Source: CAZAFL01 sp964484465 (GTDB lineage Bacteria > Bacteroidota > Ignavibacteria > UBA10030 > SZUA-254). From it: a stretch of DNA of 21,608 bases. Under the pieces are notes generated by a model. It searched no databases. It saw only the letters and a list, made by a program, of their open reading frames with translations, and was not told where the DNA came from. The stretch lies in assembly GCA_964484465.1 (NCBI GenBank), contig CAZAFL010000039.1, positions 1 through 21,608 on the forward strand, read 5' to 3'. The translations under genes were made by a program, and so were the position numbers. Positions 1 to 7,600 of the stretch are shown here, in pieces (the stretch's first letter is position 1; every line of letters begins with the position of its first letter).

Positions 1-11
1 GCAAATAGTTC

Positions 12-40
12 TTGACTGTTCTTCGGAAAAATATTATATT
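12..40 (+). promoter_or_regulatory. Sigma-70-like promoter of the pyr operon
   Basis: TTGACT at 12-17 and TATATT at 35-40 are separated by exactly 17 nt, which predicts a transcript start near 47, just ahead of the PyrR-type leader. The same layout recurs before the genes at 12431 and 14686, which raises confidence. It does not resemble the Bacteroidia -33/-7 promoter type. Confidence 0.65.
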
Positions 41-73
41 AAGCCAATTCTAATTTCAACTTTTCACCCTTTA

Positions 74-187
74 AGCCCGATCCTGAGAGGTCGGAAAGGA
101 AAAAGTATGATACTACATAAAGGGAAAGTAGGGGAGAAAGAAACCTCGTTCCTTTCACGACTACTCAATGCCTTTAACCTTAACCTC
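74..187 (+). promoter_or_regulatory. PyrR-binding attenuator leader (anti-antiterminator and antiterminator)
   Basis: The hairpin CCGA (77-80)/TCGG (91-94) encloses TCCTGAGAGG (81-90). This fits the known PyrR RNA-binding consensus ARUCCNGNGAGGYU, with the outermost A-U pair replaced by a compensating G-C pair (79 and 92). The 3' part of this element, GAGGT (87-91) and AAAGG (95-99), is complementary in the right order to ACCTC (183-187) and CCTTT (171-175). The 183-187 stretch is also the 5' arm of the terminator. The three mutually exclusive structures of a Bacillus-type pyr attenuator are therefore all present: UMP-bound PyrR would hold the first hairpin, prevent antitermination and stop transcription before pyrR. 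The motif is seen directly; the mechanism is transferred from Gram-positive bacteria. Confidence 0.85.
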
Positions 188-215
188 CGTCCCGGATTGG
201 GATTGGAGGTTTTTT
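182..215 (+). terminator. Intrinsic terminator of the pyr attenuator
   Basis: AACCTCC (182-188) pairs with GGAGGTT (205-211), and inside it TCCC (190-193) pairs with GGGA (199-202); a T run follows (210-215). It ends only about 10 nt before the pyrR start codon. The 3' arm contains GGAGG (205-209), the only Shine-Dalgarno-like stretch ahead of pyrR, although 16 nt from the ATG. Confidence 0.85.
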
Positions 216-225
216 CGTTTTTGAT

Positions 226-777
226 ATGATTATTAAATCCCGCATAATCGACCAGGAGGGGTTTGAGAGAACAATCACTCGGCTTGCCCATGAAATCCTG
301 GAACGGAACAGGGGTGCGGAAACAATAGTCCTCGTTGGCGTTCGAACGCGTGGAGAATTTCTCGCCCGCCGTCTTTCGCAGAAAATTCAGCAAATCGAGC
401 ACCGGGAGCTTCAGATCGGCTTTCTTGACATCACGCTGTACAGGGATGACCTCCGCAATAGGATCAGCAAGCCGCTGCTTACCGGGACGGATATTCCTTT
501 CGACGTGACGAACAAGAATATTATTCTGGTCGATGATGTGTTGTTTACAGGCCGCACTGTCCGCGCTGCGCTCGATGAACTGGTAGATTTGGGAAGGCCT
601 GCCACTATCCAGCTCGTTGTGATGGTCGACCGCGGCCATCGGGAATTGCCCATCAAAGCTGATTTCGTCGGAAAAAATATTCCCACTTCCAATGAGGAAG
701 AAATTAAGGTCTTAATGAATGAAGTTGACGGTGAAGATGGTGTTTTTCTGGTGGAGAAAGAAAGAGGGAAAGGGTAA
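226..777 (+). CDS. pyrR: PyrR bifunctional pyr operon regulator / uracil phosphoribosyltransferase
   Basis: This 183-residue protein has the usual PyrR length and aligns along its whole length with Gram-positive PyrR from memory. It has the type I phosphoribosyltransferase PRPP loop VDDVLFTGRT (102-111), the segment DITLYRDDL (68-76), and the C-terminal VDRGHRELPI...GKNIPTS block. PyrR binds pyr mRNA leaders when charged with UMP and often also makes UMP from uracil and PRPP in the cytoplasm. A matching RNA-binding site lies directly upstream, so it very probably controls its own operon by attenuation. The ATG at 226 is chosen because it gives the family-typical N-terminus; no normally spaced ribosome binding site is visible because the terminator T run occupies that place. 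Its stop codon overlaps the pyrB start by one base. Confidence 0.95.
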   Translation: MIIKSRIIDQEGFERTITRLAHEILERNRGAETIVLVGVRTRGEFLARRLSQKIQQIEHRELQIGFLDITLYRDDLRNRISKPLLTGTDIPFDVTNKNIILVDDVLFTGRTVRAALDELVDLGRPATIQLVVMVDRGHRELPIKADFVGKNIPTSNEEEIKVLMNEVDGEDGVFLVEKERGKG

Positions 778-1697
778 TGGGACTGGCAACCCGTCATCTC
801 TTAGGGCTGGATGGAATGCCGAAAGCTGATATTCAGCTTATTTTGGATACTGCTGATTCATTTCGGGAAGTTCTTGATCGTCCGATCAAGAAAGTTCCGA
901 CTCTGCAGGGGAAAACCATTGTCAATCTCTTCTTCGAGAGCTCAACGCGTACACGTATATCCTTCGAGCTGGCTGAGCGGAGGCTTTCGGCGGATGTTGT
1001 AAATTTTTCTGCTGAGGCGAGTAGCGTACGCAAAGGGGAAACACTCAAGGATACAGCCCGCAATATCGAGATGATGAAAATCGATATGGTGGTGATACGT
1101 CATGCCGCCGCAGGCGCGGCTCATTTTCTCAGCCAGGTTGTTGACGCCAACATTCTTAACGCCGGCGATGGAGCACACGAACATCCAACACAGGCTCTTC
1201 TCGACATGTACACTATCCGTGAAAAGTTCGGTAAACTTGAAGGACTGAAAGTCTGTATCGTAGGGGATATTTCTCATAGCCGGGTGGCACTTTCGAATAT
1301 TTACGGACTGAGGACGATGGGAGCGCAGCTTGCAGTTTGCGGCCCGAAAACACTCCTCCCGTTCGGTATTGAACAACTCGGCGTAGAGGTGTTCTACAAC
1401 ATTGAGGAAGCCATTGCCTGGGCTGATATTTTGAACGTTCTGCGTATTCAATTCGAACGGCAGGATCGGGTGTTTTTTCCTTCAACTCGCGAATACCGGA
1501 ATTTTTTCGGGGTGACGAACGAACGGCTTGCGAAATCAAAAAAAGAAATTACAATCCTGCACCCCGGTCCGATTAACCGCGACATCGAACTTTCAGCAGA
1601 TGTTGCTGATGGTAAACATTCTCTCATTCTTCAACAGGTACTGAATGGTGTTGCGGTGAGAATGGCGGTTCTTTTTCTATTGGGGACCGGTAAATGA
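777..1697 (+). CDS. pyrB: Aspartate carbamoyltransferase catalytic subunit
   Basis: PyrB condenses carbamoyl phosphate and aspartate to N-carbamoyl-aspartate, the committed step of pyrimidine synthesis. The 306-residue length is typical of the catalytic chain. Visible signatures are the carbamoyl-phosphate loop FESSTRTR (53-60), HPTQALLD (136-143), and HPGPINRDIE (262-271), which carries the aspartate-side residues. No pyrI regulatory chain follows, so control is probably at the RNA level through PyrR, as in Bacillus. The ATG overlaps the pyrR stop (TAATG), indicating translational coupling. Nothing in the active-site motifs is missing. Confidence 0.97.
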   Translation: MGLATRHLLGLDGMPKADIQLILDTADSFREVLDRPIKKVPTLQGKTIVNLFFESSTRTRISFELAERRLSADVVNFSAEASSVRKGETLKDTARNIEMMKIDMVVIRHAAAGAAHFLSQVVDANILNAGDGAHEHPTQALLDMYTIREKFGKLEGLKVCIVGDISHSRVALSNIYGLRTMGAQLAVCGPKTLLPFGIEQLGVEVFYNIEEAIAWADILNVLRIQFERQDRVFFPSTREYRNFFGVTNERLAKSKKEITILHPGPINRDIELSADVADGKHSLILQQVLNGVAVRMAVLFLLGTGK

Positions 1698-1724
1698 ATA
1701 GATGTCATCGATAATGGTAATGTT

Positions 1725-3014
1725 ATGGATATCCTCTTAAAAAATGGTCATGTGATAGAACCTTATTCCGGTGTAGATGAAGTGTGCGATGTTCTTATTC
1801 GAAACGGAGCCATTGAAAAGGTCGGGTCAGGATTAAGCGCACCCAAACAGGTCGAGATATTCAATATGCAAAAGATGGTCGTTGCTCCCGGTTTCGTTGA
1901 TATGCACGTTCATCTCCGCGAACCCGGATTTGAATACAAAGAAACAATTGAAACCGGTACTCTCGCTGCGGCAGCAGGCGGATTTACCGCTGTTTGTTGT
2001 ATGCCGAACACGAGCCCTCCAGTAGACAACGCTTCTGCGGTTTACGATATTCTTGAAAATTCAAAAAAATGCAATAATGGAATTGTGAATGTATATCCCG
2101 TTGCTGCTGTGACCAGGGGGAGAGAAGGTAAGGAACTTGCTCCTATGATGGAACTTGCAGCCGCCGGAGCTGTCGGGTTTAGCGACGATGGTGCACCCAT
2201 CGAGAGTGCCGAGGTGATGCGCCGCAGTCTTGAATATGCAAGCATGCTCGGCAAACCGATTATTCAGCACGCCGAAGAACCGAGCATGACAAAAGGCGGT
2301 GTAATGAATGAAGGGATTGTTTCCACCACTCTCGGCATGCAGCCGATTCCCAGCGTTGCCGAAGAAATGATGATCGCAAGAGATATCAGGCTCGCTGCGT
2401 ATACGCAAGCGCAATATCATGTGGCACATATCAGCACAGCAGGGTCGGTTGAAGAAATACGGTCGGCGAAAAAGAAGAACCTCACAGTTACATGTGAGGT
2501 TACGCCGCACCATTTTACGCTGACCGATGAAGCCGTCCGCTCATTCGATACCAACACCAAGATGAATCCTCCGCTCCGTACGCGCGACGACGTTGAAGCA
2601 ATGAAAGAGGGATTACGTGATGGAACAATAGATGTCATTGCTACGGATCATGCACCTCATTCGTATGACGAAAAACAGGTAGAGTACATATTTGCTCCAT
2701 TCGGAATTATAGGACTCGAAACCGCCATTGGACTTGCGATCCGTGAGCTTGTTGAGACACACATTCTTTCTCTCTTCCAACTCGTCGAAAAACTTTCAGT
2801 CAATCCGCGAAAAATCCTCCATCTCCCACTTATTGAGATCAAAGAAGGGGAAACCGCAAACCTTACTCTTTTAGATCCTGCTTGTGAATGGATTGTCGAT
2901 GCCGCTAAATTCAAATCCAAATCGAAAAATACACCGTTCGATAAATGGAATTTGAAGGGACGTTCAGTGGGCATCGTCAATAACAATTCGATTTTTCTAA
3001 ATACTAAATACTAA
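1725..3014 (+). CDS. pyrC: Dihydroorotase, class I type
   Basis: PyrC cyclises N-carbamoyl-aspartate to dihydroorotate, the next step after PyrB. The 429-residue amidohydrolase carries the metal-binding DMHVHLREPG motif (H61, H63, R65), the conserved GFSDDG around D154 that in this class is expected to take the bridging position, and H182 (IQHAEE), H235 (VAHIS) and TDHAPH (307-312, D308). Length and motifs match the Bacillus/Aquifex-type enzyme rather than the shorter E. coli type. It lies 27 nt after pyrB in the same operon. Its last codons (LNTKY and stop) are written in a CTAAATA tandem repeat that continues past the gene, so the extreme C-terminus may be a late acquisition; the catalytic part is intact. 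Confidence 0.96.
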   Translation: MDILLKNGHVIEPYSGVDEVCDVLIRNGAIEKVGSGLSAPKQVEIFNMQKMVVAPGFVDMHVHLREPGFEYKETIETGTLAAAAGGFTAVCCMPNTSPPVDNASAVYDILENSKKCNNGIVNVYPVAAVTRGREGKELAPMMELAAAGAVGFSDDGAPIESAEVMRRSLEYASMLGKPIIQHAEEPSMTKGGVMNEGIVSTTLGMQPIPSVAEEMMIARDIRLAAYTQAQYHVAHISTAGSVEEIRSAKKKNLTVTCEVTPHHFTLTDEAVRSFDTNTKMNPPLRTRDDVEAMKEGLRDGTIDVIATDHAPHSYDEKQVEYIFAPFGIIGLETAIGLAIRELVETHILSLFQLVEKLSVNPRKILHLPLIEIKEGETANLTLLDPACEWIVDAAKFKSKSKNTPFDKWNLKGRSVGIVNNNSIFLNTKY

Positions 3015-3077
3015 CTACTAACATACTAACCTACTAGCTTAGTCAGTACTTCGTATGTTAGTAGTTGAGTAGGTTAG
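2997..3077. repeat. CTAANTA tandem array with interleaved inverted copies
   Basis: Units CTAAATA, CTAAATA, CTAACTA, CTAACATA and CTAACCTA run head to tail from 2997 to 3033, crossing the pyrC stop codon. Inverted copies follow. AACTACTAACATAC (3013-3026) matches GTATGTTAGTAGTT (3053-3066) perfectly, and CTAACCTACT (3026-3035) matches AGTAGGTTAG (3068-3077) perfectly. The order A-B-A'-B' is that of a pseudoknot rather than nested hairpins. No T run follows, so it is not a standard intrinsic terminator. Confidence 0.8.
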
Positions 3078-3257
3078 TGTTGTAAATTTCAATGTCCTAA
3101 AAACAGAACGGTCATAGGAAATTTGAGGATTATTTCCTAATTCCTAAGTTCCCTTTTTACCAAAAAACCTTCCAATTCAATCAAATTTGCCCCTTTTACT
3201 GTTTGGCATGTGATTTGACGCTTCTTTGTCAGGTTGTCAAATAACAAGGAGCAAATT

Positions 3258-4067
3258 ATGAAATACGCAAATGTTATCGGTTTAGTGATGTTAGTGTTGA
3301 TGGTTGCTGGATGTAAAGAGGCTTTTTTAGAACCGGATCTTATCGCCCCCTCTTCACCTCGTGGATTGGCAACCACTACCGGAGATAATCAGATTGAGAT
3401 TTCATGGCTTCCTAATCCTGAACCGGATGTTGCCGGGTATAATGTTTACGCGAGTTCTTCCTACAATGGAAAATATACTCTTATCGGCTCGACGAAGGAG
3501 ACGCTGTTTATCGACAGGGGGATCAGCAACGGTGTAACGTATTATTATGCCGTCTCGGCGTACGATTTTGCCGGTAATGAAAGTCCGTTCAGTCAGGATG
3601 TTGCTTACGATACTCCCAGACCGGAAGGATATGATGTGGGGTTGAAAGATTACCGCGCTTATCCGGATTATGCAGGATATGATTTTTCGACATATTCGGT
3701 AGTCGCGTATGACGATCACCTGGCAGATATGTATTTTGAGAACTTCAATGGTACGCTCTACCTGAACGTGTGGCAGGATTCCGATATTCAGGATGTAGGA
3801 TACACAACATCGTTGTATGATGTCGGTGATGCGCCGACGAGCGGCTGGTCTCCATCGAAAGACGCCCGGTTGATAACAGGACACACGTACATTATCCGGA
3901 CATGGGATAATCACTATGCAAAGGTGAGAGTAACATCTCTGTCCGCCAACGGCATGTACTTCGATTGGGCGTATCAACTGCAAAGTAATAATACGCGTCT
4001 CAAGCAGATTATTCCTTCTCAGAGAGGGACGTTAACTGCCGGAAGCGGCGTATCGAGCAGGATGTAA
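3258..4067 (+). CDS. Fibronectin type III lipoprotein, function unknown
   Basis: Start chosen at the ATG preceded by AAGGAG (3246-3251) at 6-nt spacing. It gives a lipoprotein signal peptide with hydrophobic core (6-16) and lipobox VAGC, lipidated Cys19, whereas an upstream in-frame ATG would add eight polar residues. The 269-residue product then has one fibronectin type III domain, about residues 30-118 (features: IEISW, GYNVYAS, YYYAVSAYD..GNES). A C-terminal region of about 150 residues follows, rich in Tyr, Asp and Trp, that I do not recognise and that looks beta-rich. It is probably anchored to the inner or outer membrane facing the periplasm or surface. It lacks a visible functional partner: pyrC ends 243 nt upstream with a structured repeat between, and a hairpin follows. 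A structural or binding role is a guess. Confidence 0.8.
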   Translation: MKYANVIGLVMLVLMVAGCKEAFLEPDLIAPSSPRGLATTTGDNQIEISWLPNPEPDVAGYNVYASSSYNGKYTLIGSTKETLFIDRGISNGVTYYYAVSAYDFAGNESPFSQDVAYDTPRPEGYDVGLKDYRAYPDYAGYDFSTYSVVAYDDHLADMYFENFNGTLYLNVWQDSDIQDVGYTTSLYDVGDAPTSGWSPSKDARLITGHTYIIRTWDNHYAKVRVTSLSANGMYFDWAYQLQSNNTRLKQIIPSQRGTLTAGSGVSSRM

Positions 4068-4076
4068 ATGAAAAAT

Positions 4077-4125
4077 CCGGGATGTAAACCTTCAACTATG
4101 ATGATACATAACGGTTACATCCCGG
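4077..4125 (+). terminator. Hairpin after the fibronectin-III lipoprotein gene
   Basis: CCGGGATGTAAACC (4077-4090) pairs with GGTTACATCCCGG (4113-4125) with one bulged base and a 22-nt loop. The hairpin starts ten bases after the stop codon, but there is no T run. It may protect or end the transcript, or could be an operator; the termination call is uncertain. Confidence 0.4.
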
Positions 4126-4143
4126 GATGCATGCAGGAAGAGA

Positions 4144-4172
4144 TTGACTTTTATCCGGTTATGAGGTATTTT
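4144..4172 (+). promoter_or_regulatory. Possible sigma-70-like promoter before the DUF4783-like gene
   Basis: TTGACT (4144-4149), 17 nt, TATTTT (4167-4172). The spacing equals that of the better promoters in this window, but the predicted start near 4179 falls on the ribosome binding site, leaving almost no leader, so this is tentative. Confidence 0.3.
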
Positions 4173-4189
4173 TATTTCGAAGGATGAAA

Positions 4190-4627
4190 ATGAATCGCTC
4201 TTATTTATTGATAGCTGTTTGCAGTTTTTTCCTGGGAGGCAGGATGTACAGTCAAACCGCACAGGCGAACGATCAACAACACTCGCCGGTTTCTTCAATT
4301 TTTGATGACGTGCGACAGGGGATTTCGTCGGGAGATATTCACTCTTTTTCAAATCATTTCGCGAAGCAGGTATTTGTAGATTTACCCGGTGTTGATGGTG
4401 GTTATTTCAGTGGAAGCCAGTTATTCTATATTCTACAAAATTTTTTCGGATCTCGGACAGTTACATCACAATTCAGATTCACAACGATTGATGAAACTGA
4501 AACCGGGCCATATGGTACTGGAAGTTGTAATTTTATCTTCCGGGGGAATAATGAACATCTGCAAATTTATGTCGCGTTGACCATGCTTGATAGCCGATGG
4601 GTAATTACTCAGTTCAATGTGTATTGA
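4190..4627 (+). CDS. Exported DUF4783-like protein
   Basis: A 145-residue protein with an N-terminal signal peptide (hydrophobic residues 5-16, small/polar residues to about 26) and a mature part that resembles the DUF4783 family known mainly from Bacteroidota. It shows an N-terminal helix (FDDVRQGISSGDI), a middle block (FSGSQLFYILQNFF) and closing strands ending WVITQFNVY. The fold is likely a small NTF2/cystatin-like sheet around one helix. No enzymatic residues are apparent and the family has no established function. I prefer the ATG at 4190 because GAAGGA (4179-4184) lies 5 nt before it; an ATG at 4184 is also possible. The stop codon is 6 nt before the histidine kinase start, so the two are co-transcribed and the protein could serve as a periplasmic accessory to the sensor (inference). 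Confidence 0.8.
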   Translation: MNRSYLLIAVCSFFLGGRMYSQTAQANDQQHSPVSSIFDDVRQGISSGDIHSFSNHFAKQVFVDLPGVDGGYFSGSQLFYILQNFFGSRTVTSQFRFTTIDETETGPYGTGSCNFIFRGNNEHLQIYVALTMLDSRWVITQFNVY

Positions 4628-4633
4628 CGCTGA

Positions 4634-7600
4634 ATGTCCTTCGACACGATTACCGGGATGACACCGGGAGCTGGTTCCCGCCGATTTTATTCAGTTATTG
4701 TTGTTCTCATTCTTGTTCTGCTTGTCCTCATTGGAATCGATTGGCTTTACCCCCGTTATATTTCATCTCATTGGCAAAGTATTTCTGCTGCTGAGGAACA
4801 ACGCTCACAGAACGATGTTCAATCCCGGTTTACTACTTTTCAACAAGAGACGATTCGCCTTGTTGAACAGATAGAAGGTTTGCAAGGGATTCATGAAGTT
4901 CTGGCTAACTCCGACAATTCATCCATTGTTCAATTATTCGGGATACTGAAGCAAATGTCGAGGGAGGATCTCTCGCTTGAGGTATTCGATCACGACAAAC
5001 ATCTTCTTAGCTGGGCGGGCAGTCGTGGGCCGTTTGTGGATTCCATGGCGTTCACATCGGTGCATAATTCATTTGTATCACAGGGTCCGATCTATTCCTA
5101 CCTTATTGTCGTGGTTCCGGATTCTGTCGACGGACGAATTCTGGGTTACGTTGTAGGCAAACGGCTCTTCAAGGTAAATTATCCCTTGAATAACCGTTTT
5201 GTCAACAGCGCCGCATTTGCTACAACGTTTTCAAAGAGCTTTGAAACTCTTCCTGATTTTGATTTTTCCGCGGAAGCAAAACCGCAACAGGACGCGAGAA
5301 CACTTTCAATTGTGCTGAGAGACATTCACGATACTCCTGTTGGGTTTGCATATCTTTCCCGCCCGGTTCTTACTGACCGTATTGATGAAATACATCGACA
5401 AATACGTAATGTCGCGAGCCTGATAATTATTGTACTAGTCGCTCTTCTTGTATATAAAGGAACGCGTTGGGTGCGGATTATAAAAAACACATTTGTAAGG
5501 ATAATGATGTTTTCGGTCTGTATCTGGCTTGTACGGTATAGTTTTGTCGTTATGAATTTTCCCGCGTCGTTTCTGCATGAGAGTATTTTTGACCCGGCAT
5601 ATTTTGCTTCTCCATTTGGTTTCGGATTGGTCAAGACGATTGGAGATATGCTCATATCATCCCTTTTTCTTCTCGTCAATATCGGTGTTGTCGCTATAAC
5701 TATTTTCAGGCAATTGAATAGCTCTGAAGGAGCCCGAGTCAGTATTTCCCTTGCTAAAAGATTTATATATGCGACATCAGGAATCGTATTACTACTGTTG
5801 ATATTCCTTATGCTCCGTGGGTTTGCGTCAACAGTGCGCAGCGCCGTGTTTGATTCTACGCTTGTGTACAATGATCCGACTTCGGTAATGCCATCGTTCG
5901 AGCTTTCAGCTATGCTTGTTGGCATATTTTCTATATCATGCGGTGTTGTTCTTGCCGGAGTAGCAACATTACACGTTTGGTATAGATTTATTTCAATTGC
6001 TCTTGGATTTACCCGCGCTACAATCACCATTCCTGCTGCTATTATACAATTGTCCATTTTCAGTCTGAGTTTTGGCGCGTTACAGCAGAACCCATTGATA
6101 TCTCAAACATATCGTCTCTTTCTCGTTCTCTTGCTTTTCGTATTTATGCTCTGGCTGGTTCGTCAGTTTCAAAAGCGCTCAAAGTTGTATACGTTCGGAG
6201 GTTGTGCGTTTATATCATGTATTGCGATTGCAGCTGCCGTACCCCAGCTTGATGGCTATCTTCACGATTTTGACAGAACGCACGTTGAGCTTGTTGCAGC
6301 TGATATTGTTCGCCCCGTCGATACCTGGTTGAGGTTTGTTGTGAATAAAGCCTTGGACGAGCTTTCTTCCGGGGATGCAAATAATACAGTCGTATCTGGA
6401 GATCAGAACGATCTTGAAAAACTTGCATTCACTGAATGGGCAAAGAGTATTTTGAGCAAGGAAGGATACAATTGCTCAGTTTCAATTGTTAATAAAGAAG
6501 GGAAAATTGTAAGCGATTTTCACATCGGCATGCCTCTCGGCCGGCGCCCTCACACTGAAATTCCTGCTGCTGTTCGATTTATTAACATGGAAGAAAAGAT
6601 GCTTGCTAGCCCGACCACGGTGCTATATACGGGATATACGCCATTGCTTTCAGAAAGTGCTGAAGTGGTTGGGGGTATCTGGTTGGAGCTTTCAGCAGGC
6701 AGGCGGGCAATTTTACGAGGAGGGACTCCCGAAGTACTTCGGAATTATTCGAGGGAAAATTTTGATGCCCGGTTCAGGAAACTTATTATTTCCGAATATT
6801 TTCAGGGAAAGTTGGTGTACACTTCGGCGGAAGATTTACCTCTGGAACGTGAGCTGCCCCGGGGTGTACTTGAGATTACCGGCGCAGCAACAGGGAAATG
6901 GATTGATGACGTTGTCGGTAACAAGAAGTATGAGACGTATTATGTGAAAGAAGGAGGAAAAGCCGCCGACTCATGGATTGCTCTCAGTATGGAATCGCTT
7001 GGTTTTCAGTGGCACTTCTTTAGCTATTTGCGGTATGTGTTATTTTATGTTTTGTTGGCTGGAGCTGTGACAATGGTTGTTATAGTGCTTCGGCTATGGC
7101 AAGGGAAAAGAATTTTTGCCGGCTTCAATAGAAAACTCATTGTCGCTTTTATTACTGTTTCCCTCATGCCTGTCGTCATTCTTGCCTATTATAACAACCA
7201 GTATGCTGTTGAGCGAGCGGAAGAAACCACTGCGACACGATTGAGCCAACAGACATCCGTTGTGGTTTCTGAACTCGAAAAAGAGATGGGAGTAAGTGTT
7301 CCGGTATCTCTTTCGCGATTAACCGATAGTCAATGCGAAGACCTTGCTGCAAGTCTCGACCTGGATTTTAACGTCTACTTTTCAACAATACTTCAGGCAA
7401 GCAGCAAACCAGAGATATTCACAGCTGAGTTGCTCGATGAGAACCTCAGTTCCGATGCGTATGTAAATATTATGCTTCAGAAGAAAAATTTCTTCGTAGA
7501 AAACCAGTCTGTTGGCAGTCTGCCGTATGTTGTGGGCTACAGACCGCTGGCTGCTGACGACGGCAGGATTATAGGAATAGTTTCAGTGCCGACGCTCTTC

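Noticed and set aside
64..639. Minus-strand open frame of 191 codons across the pyr leader and pyrR
   Set aside because: It is antisense to the certain pyrR gene and its attenuator, has no protein-family look, and has no supporting ribosome site.
3187..3243. Promoter for the fibronectin-III lipoprotein gene, including a Bacteroidia -7-like TACTGTTTG and TTGACG at 3215
   Set aside because: Spacing is wrong for the Bacteroidia type, and the TTGACG partner box would overlap the ribosome binding site.
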